From Panopea generosa (lineage: Eukaryota > Mollusca > Bivalvia > Adapedonta > Hiatellidae): 64,000 nt of DNA. Of the stretch, positions 1 through 11,743 are shown piece by piece (the stretch's first letter is position 1; every line of letters starts with the position of its first letter). A model generated the notes under the pieces. The model was not told the DNA's origin. It did not search any database and saw nothing but the letters and a program-made list of their open reading frames with translations. Position numbers and translations under genes: made by a program. The stretch spans positions 28,908,432-28,972,431 of the forward strand of contig CM055907.1 in assembly GCA_029582155.1 (NCBI GenBank), given 5' to 3'.

Positions 1-3000
1 TCATAGATAAGTATTATGTTTAAGTATGATAAATATGTGGTCCTGACGTCATAGATAATTATTATGTTTAAGTAGTATAAATATATGGTCTTGACGTCAT
101 ATATAAGTATTATGTTTAAGTAGTATAATGTTATGTATTAGTATTATAAATATGTGGTCGTTACGTAATAGATAGGTATTATGTACAAGTAATATAAATA
201 TGTGGTCCTTACGTCATAGATAGGTATTATGTACAAGTAATATAAATATGTGGTCCTTACGTCATAGATAGGTATAATGTATAAGTAATATAAATATGTG
301 GTCATGACGTCATAAATAAGTATAATGGTAAAGTAGTATAACTATGTGGTCCTTACGCCATAAATAGGTTTTATGTACAAGTAATATAAATATGTGGTCC
401 TGACGTCATAGATAAATATTATGTTTAAGTAGTATTAATATGTGGTCCTTACGCCATAGATAGGTATTATGTACAAGTAATATAAAAATGTGGTCCTGAC
501 GTCATAGATAAATATTATGTTTAAGTAGTATTAATATGTGGTCCTGACGTCATAGATAAGTAGTATGTATAAGTAATATAATGTTATTAACAAGTAGTAT
601 AAATATGTGGTCCTTACGTCATAGATAGATATTATGTACAAGTAATATAAATATGTGGTCCTGACGTCATAGATATTATGTACAAATAATATAAATATCC
701 GGTCCTGACGTCATAGATAAATATTATGTATAAGTAGTATAATGTTATGTATAAGTAGTATAAATATTTGGTCATGACGTCATAGATAAGTATTATGTAC
801 AAGTAGTATAAATATATGGTCCTTACGTCATAGATAGGTATTATGTACAAGTAGTATAATGTTATGTACAAGTAGTATAAATATGTGGTCCTTACGTCAT
901 GGATAGGTATTATGTACAAGCAATATAAATATGTGGTCCTTACGTCATGGATAGGTATTATGTACAAGTAATATAACTATGTGGTCCTTACGCCATAGAT
1001 AGGTATTATGTACAAGTTATATAAATATGTGGTCCTGACGTCATAGATATTATGTACAAGTAGTTTTAATATGTGGTCCTGACGTCATAGGTAAGTATTA
1101 TGTATAAGTAATATACATATGTGGCCCTGACGTCATAGATAAGTAGTATGTATAAGTAGTATAATGTTATGTACAAGTAGTATAAATATGTGGTCCTTAC
1201 GTCATAGATAGGTATTATGTACAAGTAATATAAATATGTGGTTCTGACGTCATAGATAAATATTATGTATAAGTTGTATAATGTTATGTATAAGTAGTAT
1301 AAATATGTGGTCATGACGTCAAAGATAAGTATTATGTTTAAGTAGTATAAATATGTGGTCCTTACGTCATAGATAGGTATTATGTACAAGTAGTATAATG
1401 TTATGTACAAGTAATATAAATATGTGGTCATGACGTCATAGATAAATATTATGTATAAGTAGTATAAATATGTGGTCCTGACGTCATAGATAAGTATTAT
1501 GTATAAGTAGTATAATGTAATGTACAAGTAATATAAATATGTGGTCCTGACGTCATAGATAAGAATTATGTATAAGTAGTATAATGTTATGTACAAGTAA
1601 TATAAATATGTGGTCATGACGTCATAGATAAGTATTATGTTTAAGTAGTATAAATATGTGGTCCTGACGTCATAGATAATTATTATGTTTAAGTAGTATA
1701 AATATGTGGTCCTGACGTCATAGATAAGAATTATGTTTAAGTAGTATAAACATGTGGTCCTGACGTCATATATAAGTATTATGTATAAGTATGATAAATA
1801 TGTGGTCCTGACGTCATAGATAATTATTATGTTTAAGTAGTATAAATATGTGGTCCTTACGTCATAGATAGGTATTATGTTTAAGTATTATAATGTAATG
1901 TACAAGTAGTATAAATATGTGGTCCTTATGTCATAGATAGGTATTATGTACAAGTGATATAAATATGGGGTCATGACGTCATAGATTAGTATTATGTTTA
2001 AGTAGTATAAATATGTGGTCCTTACGTCATAGATAGGTATTATGTACAAGAAATATAAATATGGGGTCATGACGTCATAGATTAGTATTATGTTTAAGTA
2101 GTATAAATATATGGTCCTTACGTCATAGATAGGTATTATGTACAAGTAGTATAATGTTGTGTACAAGTAGTATAAATATGTGGTCCTTACGTAAAAGATA
2201 GGTATTATGTACCAGTAATATAAATATGTGGTTGTGACGTCATAGATAAGTTTTATGTTTAAGTAGTATAAATATGTGGTCCTGACGGCATAGATAAGTA
2301 TTATGTATAAGTATTATAATGTTATGTACAAGTAGTATAAATATGTGGTCTTTACGTCATAGATATGTATTATGTACAAGTAATTTAAATATGTGGTCAT
2401 GACGTCATAGATATTATGTACAAGTAGTATACATATGTGGTCCTGACGTCATAGATAAGTATTATGCATAAGTAGTATAATTATGTGGTCCTGACGTCAT
2501 AGATAAGTATTATGCATAAGTAGTATAATTATGTGGTCCTGAAGTCATAGATAAGTATTATGTATATGTAGTATAATGTTATGTACAAGTAGTATAAATA
2601 TGTGGTCCTTACGTCATAGATAGGTATTATGTACAAGTAATATAAATATGTGGTCCTGACGTCATAGATAAATATAATGTATAAGTAGTACAATGTTATG
2701 TATAAGTAGTATAAATATGTGGTCATTACGTCATAGATAAGTATTATGTACAAGTAATATAAATATATGGTCCTGACGTCATAGATATTATGTACAAGTA
2801 GTATAAATATGTGGTCCTGACGTCATAGGTAAGTATTATGTATAAGTAGTATACATATGTGTCCTGATGTCATAGGTAAATATTATGTATAATTAGTATA
2901 CATATGTGTCCTGAAGTCATAGGTAAGTATTATGTATAATTAGTATACATATGTGCCCTGACGTCATAAGTAAGTATTATGTATAGTTAGTATCAATATT

Positions 3001-3019
3001 TGGTCCTGAAGTCATAGAT
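1..3019. repeat. 48-bp CRE-containing satellite array
   Basis: Tandem array of a 48-bp unit with core GTGGTCCTGACGTCATAGAT followed by an ATTATG-(T/C)A-AAGTAGTATAAATAT spacer. Some units are extended by a ~23-bp partial repeat (AATGTTATGTACAAGTAGTA). Roughly 60 units, moderately diverged. The left end is cut by the window and the right end fades after about 3019. Many units carry the exact 8-bp palindrome TGACGTCA (first at 44-51); others have TTACGTCA. Minus-strand open frames with repeated YLYYLYI peptides are low-complexity shadows of the repeat. No gene is seen here. Confidence 0.95.
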
Positions 3020-3307
3020 AAGCCTTAACATAATTACATAATACTCTATATAGAGATTTTTCAACGTTTTCAAATATGAATGATACATGTTGATAATACT
3101 AGAGTGCACATAATAATCAATACTTTGGAATTCACTCACATATATTTAAATCATCACTTATATTATTATATCTTATATGATTGACAGACATATTTTATTT
3201 TCTGTAAATATTTTTTTAAAACGGTTCTGTTTTATAAATAGAGTTTCTTTGGGAAAAGATAAAAGTAGTTTCCAAAAGGTTTGCCTATCAGAAAATATCA
3301 CTTCCTA

Positions 3308-3790
3308 GCGTGGAGCGTTTTGTCCAATGGTAGAACATCGGACACATGATCGGAGGATCGCAGGTTCGATCCTCTACAACGACTCTGTGTGGCGTCATTG
3401 AGCACGGCGCGTTATTCACATATGCATAGTACTGGTTCTATCCAGGAGAAGACCGCGGCGTGGTCTAGTGGTAGAGGTCATGGGTTCGATCCTCGGCCGG
3501 GTCATACCAAAGTCTTTAAAAATGGTACTAGAAGCTTCCTCGCTTGACGCTCAGCATTTAGAGGAGAGTTCTAGGTCTGGTCGACCCGGTGTCAGTATAA
3601 TGTAACTGGGTGGGGTATCATACCGTGTGTCTGCGGCAAGATACTCCAGTGTGACAGCGCTCAGAATACTGTCTCAAGTAGACAACGTCGCGATATGACT
3701 GAAAAATTGTTGAAAGCGACGCTAAACACCATACAACAACAACAACAACAACAACTATCCAGGAGGACTATAAACGTGATTTGTTAAAAA
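3308..3790 (+). mobile_element. tRNA-derived SINE, family A copy 1 (interrupted)
   Basis: The tRNA-like head has an A-box-like stretch (GTCCAATGGTAGAAC, about 3322-3336) and a perfect B box GGTTCGATCC at 3363-3372. A body follows with the family signature CATATGCATAGTACTGGTTC near 3419-3438. The body resumes after 3756 with CCAGGAGGACTATAAACGTG. Two other copies in the window (about 32730-32929 on the minus strand and 33370-33515 on the plus strand) share the head and the GCATATG-(C/T)TTA-TA(C/A)TGGTT body, which defines this as one family. Bases 3449-3755 are a second SINE inserted into it. Confidence 0.75.
3449..3755 (+). mobile_element. tRNA-derived SINE, family B, full-length insertion
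   Basis: Complete SINE. The A box is TGGTCTAGTGG at 3461-3471 and the B box GGTTCGATCC at 3483-3492. A central body follows, then the tail motif GAAAGCGACGCTAAACACC and a (CAA)n run ending at 3755. The insertion is bounded by an exact 10-bp target-site duplication TATCCAGGAG at 3439-3448 and 3756-3765, inside SINE family A. The head-body-tail plan resembles the MetaSINE-type families described from bivalves; that family name is inference from memory of the motif. The intact TSD and recognisable promoter boxes suggest a fairly young insertion. Confidence 0.88.
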
Positions 3791-4163
3791 TGTACGAATA
3801 TATGTAAAATAAGTTTAAACAAAACTTTCTAGTGAGAATATGTTGAATTAGGAATTTTAATGAATCGAAAACTGCCTCGAAGTCTAGTTAAAATGAGTTT
3901 TGATAATTGGTTTAAACGCCATTTTCATCCTATTACCGATTATATATTTAGCATTTAGTAGTATTGCTAAATTTAAGAACTCTGCATATAAATAGATAGT
4001 CCTTTCGTAAATAAATGACAGCCTTCTCTCACATAGAGTTATTGGACCGAACTGTGCCCGAGCCGGTGACCTCGGCGATGAGAAGTTGAGACACGGTTCC
4101 TTAGGCTTGTGATGGAAAACCCGAAAATGTGATATTACAAATGTTTAATTGTTATTTCGACAG
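3766..4163. other. AT-rich stretch upstream of first visible exon
   Basis: After the end of SINE A this holds AT-rich sequence and a short GC-richer patch near 4050-4110, then the polypyrimidine/AG acceptor of the exon at 4164. No further exon or RNA gene could be supported. Confidence 0.5.
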
Positions 4164-4349
4164 TTACGTTTCGCCACTAAGGTCATTGTAACTGGGGTAG
4201 ACATCTACGAGACGTTCCACGGCGGCGGAGTGACGGACATATCTGCATACATCAGAAACCCTATTACAAACAGTCTGTATTGGCATGTGCTATATACAGG
4301 GACTAAAAGAGACATAACAAATTCCAGAATTTTTTCTCCGTCATTAAAC
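4164..4349 (+). CDS. Exon of a galactose-binding-like beta-sandwich / fibrinogen-related gene (partial)
   Basis: 186-nt internal exon: acceptor ...TTTCGACAG ends at 4163 and donor GTATGT starts at 4350. Phase is 0 at both ends and it encodes 62 residues. The peptide has VDIYETFHGGGV, WHVLYTG and SRIFSPSLN. This matches the pattern (I/V)EIYETY-pG-V...W..L..G...SR.F.PPL of the beta-sandwich found N-terminally in FBXL4 and in related secreted invertebrate proteins (family knowledge from memory). It joins in phase to 6152-6245, which supplies the closing strand with W-(V/A)-E-(L/I)-DAV-L-G. Upstream exons, including any signal peptide, are not seen and probably lie left of the window, which would put the CRE satellite in an intron or 5' flank. 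Exact family membership is uncertain; the splice structure is solid. Confidence 0.75.
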
Positions 4350-6151
4350 GTATGTAGTCTAGAGTTTTAACTATCTTATAAACCTAGCATACACATTTTA
4401 AACATAAACTCGTTTTATTTTAAAATGAAAACAACATATTACTCCTGAGTTTCACCTTCTTTCTGATTTTGTTGGCGAAAAAATTCAATTTCAAAATTCA
4501 AATTATACTCATCGGTAGCCACGCATTTTATTAAAGTATTGCTACACCATTTCAACCGCCATATATACGAGAATGGAATTACCTTTCCGGTGAAGTAAAG
4601 AGTATGAAACCGTGCGGCATAACCTGCATTTTCTAGCCTTTTAATTCAAATTCAATAAATATCGTCAAAAACATATATATTAAAACTCGCAATTATCTCT
4701 GATATTCGAATTAGATCTGATCCATGTAATAACGTAAATGGTTTAGAATACAAGTATATAGGATCTCAGTCATATCCGTAAATGTTCGGAAATATCCGGG
4801 TATCATCGATTAAATCCGACAATTATCAAAATAGAATTAGTATTGTTAAAAAACACGCTGGACTAGTTTATAAGCACACATGTATAAACACAATCTCTTT
4901 TTAGTATATATGATCATATAGTGTATATATGTTTTATGGCCATATTTACTAAAAAGAGATTGTGATCGGTGCCTGTGTATCATCTATTGATTCTTTTTTT
5001 ATAATAACAGTTATTTATTCCTTCTTAAGAAGTCTTATTTATAATAACATCTTTTTTAATTCCTAATACTTAATAAAATACATAAAAATATAAATACAAT
5101 GACCATAGAATTGTTGTTATTATTATTTATTTATATATATATATAATTTTAAGCAATTCTATGTGCGTGTAGGTATTTACCCCATAACACAATTTAAATT
5201 GCTTTATAACTTCATGAAAAGACAAGAAATAAAGACGATAAATGTCCCCGATAATCTCCCCGGGTGGACGTCATAATAACGATATAAATTACCGTGCGGT
5301 AATCTGGAATATGGACAGTCACGAGAAATCCCGAAATATCTTGTTATACTGATAAGTACAAATTTATAATAATGTGGTTGAAAGAAGGTGTCGGAGATAA
5401 AATATCCAGTTTCTCAAAAATAAATCTTCATTTTGTATAGAATATATAGAGAAATTGGGTAATTGTTTTAAATCTTAAAACGGACCAAAAATTAATTAAT
5501 TTAAAATTATGAAAAAAAAATCAACTTGTAGTGGACATTTGGACACTTTAAACAACAAGTACAAATTTGATATTTTAAACGGTTAATGATTTATGAAGAT
5601 TACACTAAAATCGTCCTTCTTTGTTTATAGTAAAAATATTATCGGATTTTCACGCGACACCGATATCGAAATTGGGTATAAAAGCAATTGGGAACAGTTT
5701 TAATTCTAATTTTATTTTTCACATTTAATTAACTCTTAAAGTGAAAAGAGTCAAGTTATATACAACAGAAAATAGTGAATTTAAATCGATTTTTAAAAAA
5801 CAACAACATTTAAGCTCCCTTGGCAGTAACCATCATGTATAGGTACTGTAACTAGTCTCAGAAATCATTTTGCATGTATAATAATGCTATTTATGCTACA
5901 AAGCACACATTTTACGAAATGTTCAGGCTTGTAATTACCTCTACCCTTGAACTGCATCAATATGTCATACATGGCCTAGTTTGATCCTTTTCTAAAATAA
6001 AGAAATCAAGAGTTGCCAATTTAAAGAAATCTAAATTCGAAGATGGCGTTATGCATTATATGGTTAGCACTCGAGAGGTTCGCAAGTGGACTACACTGAA
6101 GAAATAAACAATTAAGGTTAAAGTAACTCTTCACTGCTACCTTTGTTACAG
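4350..6151 (+). other. Intron between beta-sandwich exons
   Basis: AT-rich intron. Apart from an inverted repeat at 4889-4964 nothing gene-like was seen. The splice ends are GTATGT (4350) and TTTGTTACAG (ending at 6151). Confidence 0.65.
4889..4964. repeat. Inverted repeat / hairpin
   Basis: Arms of about 24 bp: CACAATCTCTTTTTAGTATA at 4889 onward pairs with its near reverse complement at 4941-4964 (ending AAAAAGAGATTGTG), around a ~28-bp AT-rich loop. It lies inside the intron. It may be a tiny foldback element; no target-site duplication was recognised. Confidence 0.7.
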
Positions 6152-6245
6152 AAAATCGACCAGGAAACCAATACTATCCGCCTTGACGTGGACAGCCTTG
6201 GTAACTGGGTGGAGTTAGATGCCGTATGTCTACGTGGTAGGGCAG
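6152..6245 (+). CDS. Second exon of the beta-sandwich / fibrinogen-related gene
   Basis: 94-nt exon between acceptor CTTTGTTACAG and donor GTAAGT (starts at 6246). It enters in phase 0, matching the preceding exon, and leaves in phase 1. It encodes 31 residues plus one base, including TIRLDVDSLGNWVELDAVCL. The motif W-V-E-L-D-A-V-x-L-x-G is the hallmark final strand of FBXL4-type and related galactose-binding-like domains. The last base G joins with CC at the start of the exon at 7021 to make an Ala codon, so all three exons are phase-compatible. Confidence 0.75.
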
Positions 6246-7020
6246 GTAAGTGCTTTTGTTTTTAATTTTCAACACATCGCAAGGCAGGTTTATGGCTTGA
6301 GACAAGCCTTGGTCCGCACTGTCATGGGGAAATGACTTTTTATAATATTAAATTAATTAGATCCAGAAACATTTGTTCAAGATTACATTCAATGCGGTAG
6401 CAGACATATTCGTAAAAATGTTTTCAACTGTTCACACATGTGATTGAGAAGACTGATTTATTGTTAGTCCAGTTTCAATTCTGATGCATATTGTGTTTGG
6501 GAATGGTCACAATTCATCTCTGAGACAGAATATAGTGTAGACATCATTGACATTTGTGAGAGATAAAAGTAGCAGACTCCATATTTTTATTGTGGGATTG
6601 GGTTAATCTAACAAGGATAAGAGAATAGATACAAAGAACGAGACTGGGCTTTCAAAAGACAGGAAAAATGTTTATATATGTTGGAAACAAAGTCTAATGT
6701 ATACATATATGGCACATTCCCCCCCCCCCCTCCCCCCCCCCCCCCCCTGACCTCAATCGAGATTGTTTGCTGCACATCACTCAAATAACGTGTGAATTCT
6801 ACGCTCCTTAATATTTAATCAAAACGAATGCAAAGAGTTTCTTTTATTTTTTTTCGTTTTCTCTAGAACTGTATTGTATAGTTATATTTTGTTTTCAAAG
6901 TAAATCATAAAGAAAACAACAAACTTTGCTTTTACAATTATTGTAGCTTTAAAACACAATGCAAAATAAGCTCACGGTTTATTACGTATTGCTCTTGTTT
7001 TCTTTTTCATTTGTTTTAAG
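6246..7020 (+). other. Intron with poly-C tract
   Basis: Intron from GTAAGT (6246) to TTGTTTTAAG (ends 7020). It contains a C-homopolymer tract of about 29 bases with one interrupting T at 6719-6747. No exon for the N-terminal part of a fibrinogen domain was found here. Confidence 0.65.
6719..6747. repeat. Poly-C homopolymer tract
   Basis: A run of about 29 C with a single T interruption. The G-rich strand could form a G-quadruplex. The length is likely prone to sequencing error. Confidence 0.9.
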
Positions 7021-7271
7021 CCGGTCTTAAGGAAAACAACGGTTCAAACTTTTCTACTTTCGACAATGACGTGGACGCGTCCAATGGCGACTGCGCCTCA
7101 ACTTACCACGGCGGCTGGTGGTACACTGGATGCACGCACACAAATCTAAATGGGCGTTACGGTTCACCAGGCACAACTGCCACCCAGAACGGAATTATAT
7201 TTAAACCTTTCAGAGGGTCTGAATCATTGGCCGCAACTAGAATGATGTTCAGAAGAAACTCAAATCAGTGA
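7021..7271 (+). CDS. Terminal exon: C-terminal part of a fibrinogen-related domain (FReD)
   Basis: Acceptor TTGTTTTAAG ends at 7020. The frame starts with two bases completing an Ala codon and runs to TGA at 7269-7271, about 82 residues. The peptide carries FSTFDNDVDASNGDC then TYHGGWWYTGC and NLNGRYG. This is the classic FReD C-terminal region, with the D-x-D calcium-site segment, the Cys pair flanking the ligand pocket, and HGGWWY...NLNG. It ends with a GI-F-PFRG-like strand and an FRR tail. A normal FReD is about 215 residues; only the C-terminal third is encoded and it is spliced directly to a beta-sandwich exon. FReD proteins in molluscs are usually secreted lectins; that role is inferred here. 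Confidence 0.85.
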
Positions 7272-7465
7272 ATGGAATAGCCAGCGATTAACAGCGTTTA
7301 AAGTACAATGGCGTATTTTGTTCAGCTGGAAATGTTATGGTACGCTAGTGCACCTTTTGGAAAAAGATATACGAGTTTGCATGACCATTTGGTAGAAACG
7401 ATGGTTCATCTCTAAATAGAGACGACGTTCGTCTTGTTTCATAAATTTTCTTTAAATATTAAGAC
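7272..7465 (+). other. Probable 3' UTR / flank of the FReD gene
   Basis: AT-rich sequence directly after the TGA stop and before the 50-bp array. No canonical AATAAA was seen in this interval, so the transcript end is not located. Confidence 0.35.
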
Positions 7466-8212
7466 ACTTTTCCTTCGATGTTTACACCACTCCGTAGCAT
7501 TGGGTCAGGTAGGGCACTTTTCTCCCGATGTTTACATCACTCCATAGCATTGGGTCACGTAGGGCACTTTTCCTTCGGGTCAGGTAGCGCACTTTTCCTT
7601 CGATGTTTACACCACTCCATAGCGTTGGGTGGCGTAGGGCACATATCCTTCGATATTTACATCACTCCGTAGCATTGGATCCGGTAGGGCACTTTTCCTT
7701 CGATGTTTACACCACTCCGTAGCATTGGGTTACGTAGGGCACTTTTCCTTCGGGTCAGGTAGCGCACTTTTCCTTCGATGTTTACACCACTCCATAGCAT
7801 TGGGTGGCATAGGGCACTTTTCTTTCGATGTTGACACCACTCCGTAGCATTGGGTCAGGTAGGGCACTTTTCCTTCGATGTTTACACCACTCCGTAGTAT
7901 TGGGTGACGTAGCGCACTTTTCCTCCGATGTTTACACCACTCCATCGCATTGGGTCAGGTACGGCACTTTTCCTTCGATGTTTACACCACTCCATAGCAT
8001 TTGGTCACGAAGGGCACTTTTCCTTCGATGTTTATACCACTCCATAGCATTTGGTCACGAAGGGCACTTTTCCTTCGATGTTTATACCACTCCATAGCAT
8101 TTGGTCACGAAGGGCACTTTTCCTTCGATGTTTACACCACTCCATAGCATTTGGTCACGAAGGGCACGTTTCCTTCGATGTTTATACCACTCCGTAGCAT
8201 TGGGCCAGGTAG
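7466..8212. repeat. 50-bp tandem array
   Basis: Unit ACTTTTCCTTCGATGTTTAC followed by ACCACTCCGTAGCATTGGGTCAGGTAGGGC, 50 bp, about 15 copies. Some shortened ~29-bp units fuse CTTCGGGTCAGGTAGCGC. Adjacent copies near 7990-8160 are almost identical, so there was recent local expansion. Short open frames on both strands are shadows. Confidence 0.95.
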
Positions 8213-9444
8213 GTTCATCGCCGTTTTAAGTACAAATTATTTAAGACAAATGAACGCTATGATTAATATCAAGTTTACAATAACGCCATTTGTGGAGGGA
8301 AACGTGTATTATGTGAGTGAAAATGATAGCACAGGCTTAAATGATGAAGATTTAGTTTGAAAAGTAGAATAGTGTATCTTTAAGAACACCAGATATGATA
8401 GCATACATTTGACATTGACGTCTTGATTAAAAAAAGTGAATATTGTTAAATATCTTTGCTTGTGTTCTATAACATTTACATATCATATAAATCCTGTCTG
8501 TCGATTAAAAAAATGATTGCGATATTAGTAAATAGGTTAAAATATCTACCGCATATCGGTTAAACGTCCATTTGTAGTTTACCAAATATCAAGTAGGCAA
8601 TATCCGGTGAACGTTATTACGCGCCGGGCACCCGCTTCACTAACCTTCTTGGCGAGAAAGTTACGAACAAACCGGGAAATTTAATTAGTGTGTCGCTTAC
8701 TTATTTTACGATCTTTTATAAGCCTTATAAAAAGTATTCTCTCTAAAATGTGCAAATAAAAAAAAACAACTGCGCAAGTGAAACGTTCCAAGATGTCACA
8801 ATTTGTTCGTACAGAATTCTTAAGACGTGTTAGTAAAACAGACTACATGACCAGAATGTACATTGACGTTCACTTCTTTATAGTCCACACATACGTTATC
8901 TGTATAAAACCAAGTGTTAACTTCTGTCTCACATCTTGTTTGTCTTCTACATGGGTAGACAGTAGACAGCACGGAGTTGATATATTGACAGTAACCTTAG
9001 TCAATTATAAAGGTCTTACTACACAGTTGAATTGTGTTCATTGTTCTATATAAAATAAGGTCTAAGTTTTCCATGGCAAAAAAAGAATTCCACATAGAAT
9101 TTTTTGTAAGTTTTCTTTTCAAAGCAGTTTTGTCAACCCACATAAAAATGCACAAAAACTGGTAGGTTGACCACGATGTTTTCTTTTTTGAAAAAGGGTG
9201 CAGTGACACCCTGAGATTTTTTGAAAAAAGAAAACTTCAAATGCTCATAAATACATGCACATGTTGAAATCCTATTAAAGTCACTTTTTAACACCAGTGA
9301 TGTCTTATTGCAGTATATACTATACCAACTTTTGCTCTACACATCTGCAGCAAGAAATCACAACTACTCTGAAACCATTTTGAAAATATTTCAAAACCAA
9401 ATTACATAGGCCTTGTTTTTAAGCGTAAGAATCATGTTACCGTG
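8213..9444. other. Unique AT-rich intergenic stretch
   Basis: No exon or RNA gene could be supported. An open frame continues out of the array to TGA at 8358-8360 and another lies at 8778-9053, but neither shows recognisable motifs or splice context. A hairpin at 9178-9235 is listed separately. Confidence 0.5.
9178..9235. repeat. Hairpin-forming inverted repeat
   Basis: GTTTTCTTTTTTGAAAAAGG near 9178 pairs with ...TTTTTTGAAAAAAGAAAAC ending at 9235. The inner stem GGGTG/CACCC encloses the loop CAGTGA. Stem length is about 18-23 bp with small bulges. Confidence 0.7.
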
Positions 9445-9618
9445 GGGAAAAAGGGGCGTAACTGTGCAGTGAGACGTATAAGTACTAGTAAAACATCAGG
9501 AAAAAGGGGCGTAACTGTGTAGTGAGACGTATAAGTACAGTAACTAGTAATACATCAGGAAAAAATGGGCGTAACTGTGTAGTGAGACGTATAAGTACTA
9601 GCAAAACATCAGGAAAAA
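9445..9618. repeat. Three-copy 53-60 bp tandem repeat
   Basis: Three copies of GGAAAAAGGGGCGTAACTGT followed by GTAGTGAGACGTATAAGTAC and a TAGTAAAACATCA tail. The second copy has a small CAGTAA insertion. It is followed at about 9660-9722 by an 18-bp AT-rich tandem (AAATATACTACATTTAAA). Confidence 0.85.
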
Positions 9619-11554
9619 AGATTTGTTATATGTAAGTGTCGGCATTAAGTGCATTGTCATTTGAAATATACTACATTTAAAATATACTACATTTGAAATA
9701 TACTACATTTAAAATATACTAAGTTAACTTCTAGGTGCAAATTATTTAAAACTGCACATTATTTCAACATTTTAAAATGAAACTTGTCCTTATAGTTTTT
9801 ATATTAAACAACGAACTGTTGGCTCGATGTTTAAATGATAGTTTGTACTGCCATTAAAACACATGTTACATTATATAGTTTGCATATAAGTCAATAAAGT
9901 TTCTAAATGGTAGATTTCTATAGTTAGGAAACCTGCAATATGCATACCACACCAGCTGTATATCTTCTACATTATATCAATATATATAATCAAAAAAACT
10001 TGTGAAAGATAAAAAACACACACACAAAAAAAAACGAATATAAAAATAAGCAAAGCATGAACTGTTATACAACGCAATCAGTACATGTGAAGAAGTTTAA
10101 CATTTTTTGGGGGAGGGAAAAAATTGTAATTTGAATTTTGACTGCACATATTATTTTACGCTGCCTAAGTTTTTTAAGGTGTAAGCCCACCGTTGATATT
10201 AATTTTGTTCTTTATTCTATAATAGTAAATAACACAAGTTTGAAGGCTTGTCATTCATAGAGAGACCAAAATAAAAGTGAAACTTACATTTTATTGTTTG
10301 TCAACCTCTGCACTACCAAAATATGATGAGTAAAGTAGGGATTATGCGTCAAATAAGACATTTTTTTTCTGTTCAGTGTACACACCGTTGACACAGTGAA
10401 AGTAGTCTTCCGAAATCATGTATTCATACCCCAGTTTCCAAGCATAAGTTTTTTTTTCATCTAAATTCACAATTTAAACATGATAAAGCTTTCAAAATGT
10501 TCAAAATACATTGATAATGTCATTGAAATAAACAAATGAGCATTTGAATAAGGAAAATGCATTTTTAAAGAAGTATCAATCATGATTATTTATAACCGGC
10601 TGTATGCGACTACCCCACGGAAGCATTTCCTGTTGTCAACGGTGGTACTTTTGCAATGTTTTAACACTCCCGTGAAAACCACACTGTAACGCTAATCCTA
10701 AGTTTTAAAGCGTCTGCATCCCAATAACTGTCACCTAACATCAAGTGATGGCTGCTATTATCAAACTTGCCCTGTATTTTTTCAGTTATATAGGAACAAA
10801 CGAAATATGAATTAAATACATGGACCCCTTTAGAAGTTATTAATCGGAAACCAATTTTTTACACACAAACAAACGGACCAACAGGAGGACGGAAGAGTTA
10901 ACACTTAATGTCGCTTAACATGGAAGCTGCTTACACTCGCAGAACGACGATACCTGTGTATTAAAATAGACTAGTCCGCATATCTTTCGTAGTCTTGATC
11001 ATCTCCGACACTTGCTTTAAGATAAATGTCTTCTCACGACCGTTCCATAGCACCAACTGATATCGCTGTAATGTTTACAGACAGTTTAATGGCAAAAATC
11101 AGAACCACTTAAAGTTGATCATATGTTTATTTATTTATTGAATGTGACGAGTGGACGCAGTATAATGTAAAGTTCACATATAACTGTTAATTATTTCTAC
11201 TTTGAAAAGACTATTGAATGTTATTATTATGTTGTTTAACTCATGAAAATAAAAGAGTAAACTTGTTATAGTATTGTTATAGTCATATTTTAACCAGCCT
11301 TAAAATTTAATTTTAAGTTCTAAACTACAACGTTAATTATTCTGGGTGCCAGTTTTATTCCATCCGAATGTTGATCTGATGTCACGGGCCACACAGTTGC
11401 ACAATTGTACGAGGTTCACTACTCAAGCTTGTTACAATATATTAATGTCGATTTGTAATAAGATAGTCATGACATATATATGCGTCCATGTTAGAATAGT
11501 CTGCTATTGTATAGGATATATTTGCGTCAAAGTTAGAATAGTCTGTTTAATAAT
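9619..11554. other. Unique AT-rich intergenic stretch
   Basis: Apart from the short 18-bp tandem at its start, nothing gene-like was seen. The open frame at 11346-11612 has no family motif and runs into the foldback element. Confidence 0.45.
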
Positions 11555-11743
11555 AAACAACTATCTACCTTTTTGCGGTCAATTGTTAAAATTATTTATC
11601 GAAGGAAAATGACTACTGACCCAAAGTAGAAAACTTTTGACCTCGACTGCGTCTCGGTTAAAAGTTCACTGCTTGTGTTAATAGTCATTTTCCAAGGATA
11701 AATAATTTTAACTATTGACCTCTAAAAAGGTAGATAGTTGTTT
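11555..11743. mobile_element. Foldback (palindromic) MITE-like element
   Basis: The left arm starts AAACAACTATCTACCTTTTT at 11555 and runs to about 11617. The right arm at about 11680-11743 is its reverse complement with a few mismatches and ends AAAAAGGTAGATAGTTGTTT. The ~60-bp centre holds GACCTCGACTGCGTCTCGG (11639-11657). A similar CGAG-CG-AG-CGAG centre occurs in the palindrome at 36806-36973. No convincing target-site duplication was seen. Classification as a non-autonomous foldback element is inference. Confidence 0.65.

Noticed and set aside
8778-9053. 91-codon + strand ORF
   Set aside because: No recognised motif, no splice signals in phase, AT-rich surroundings; too weak to call a gene.
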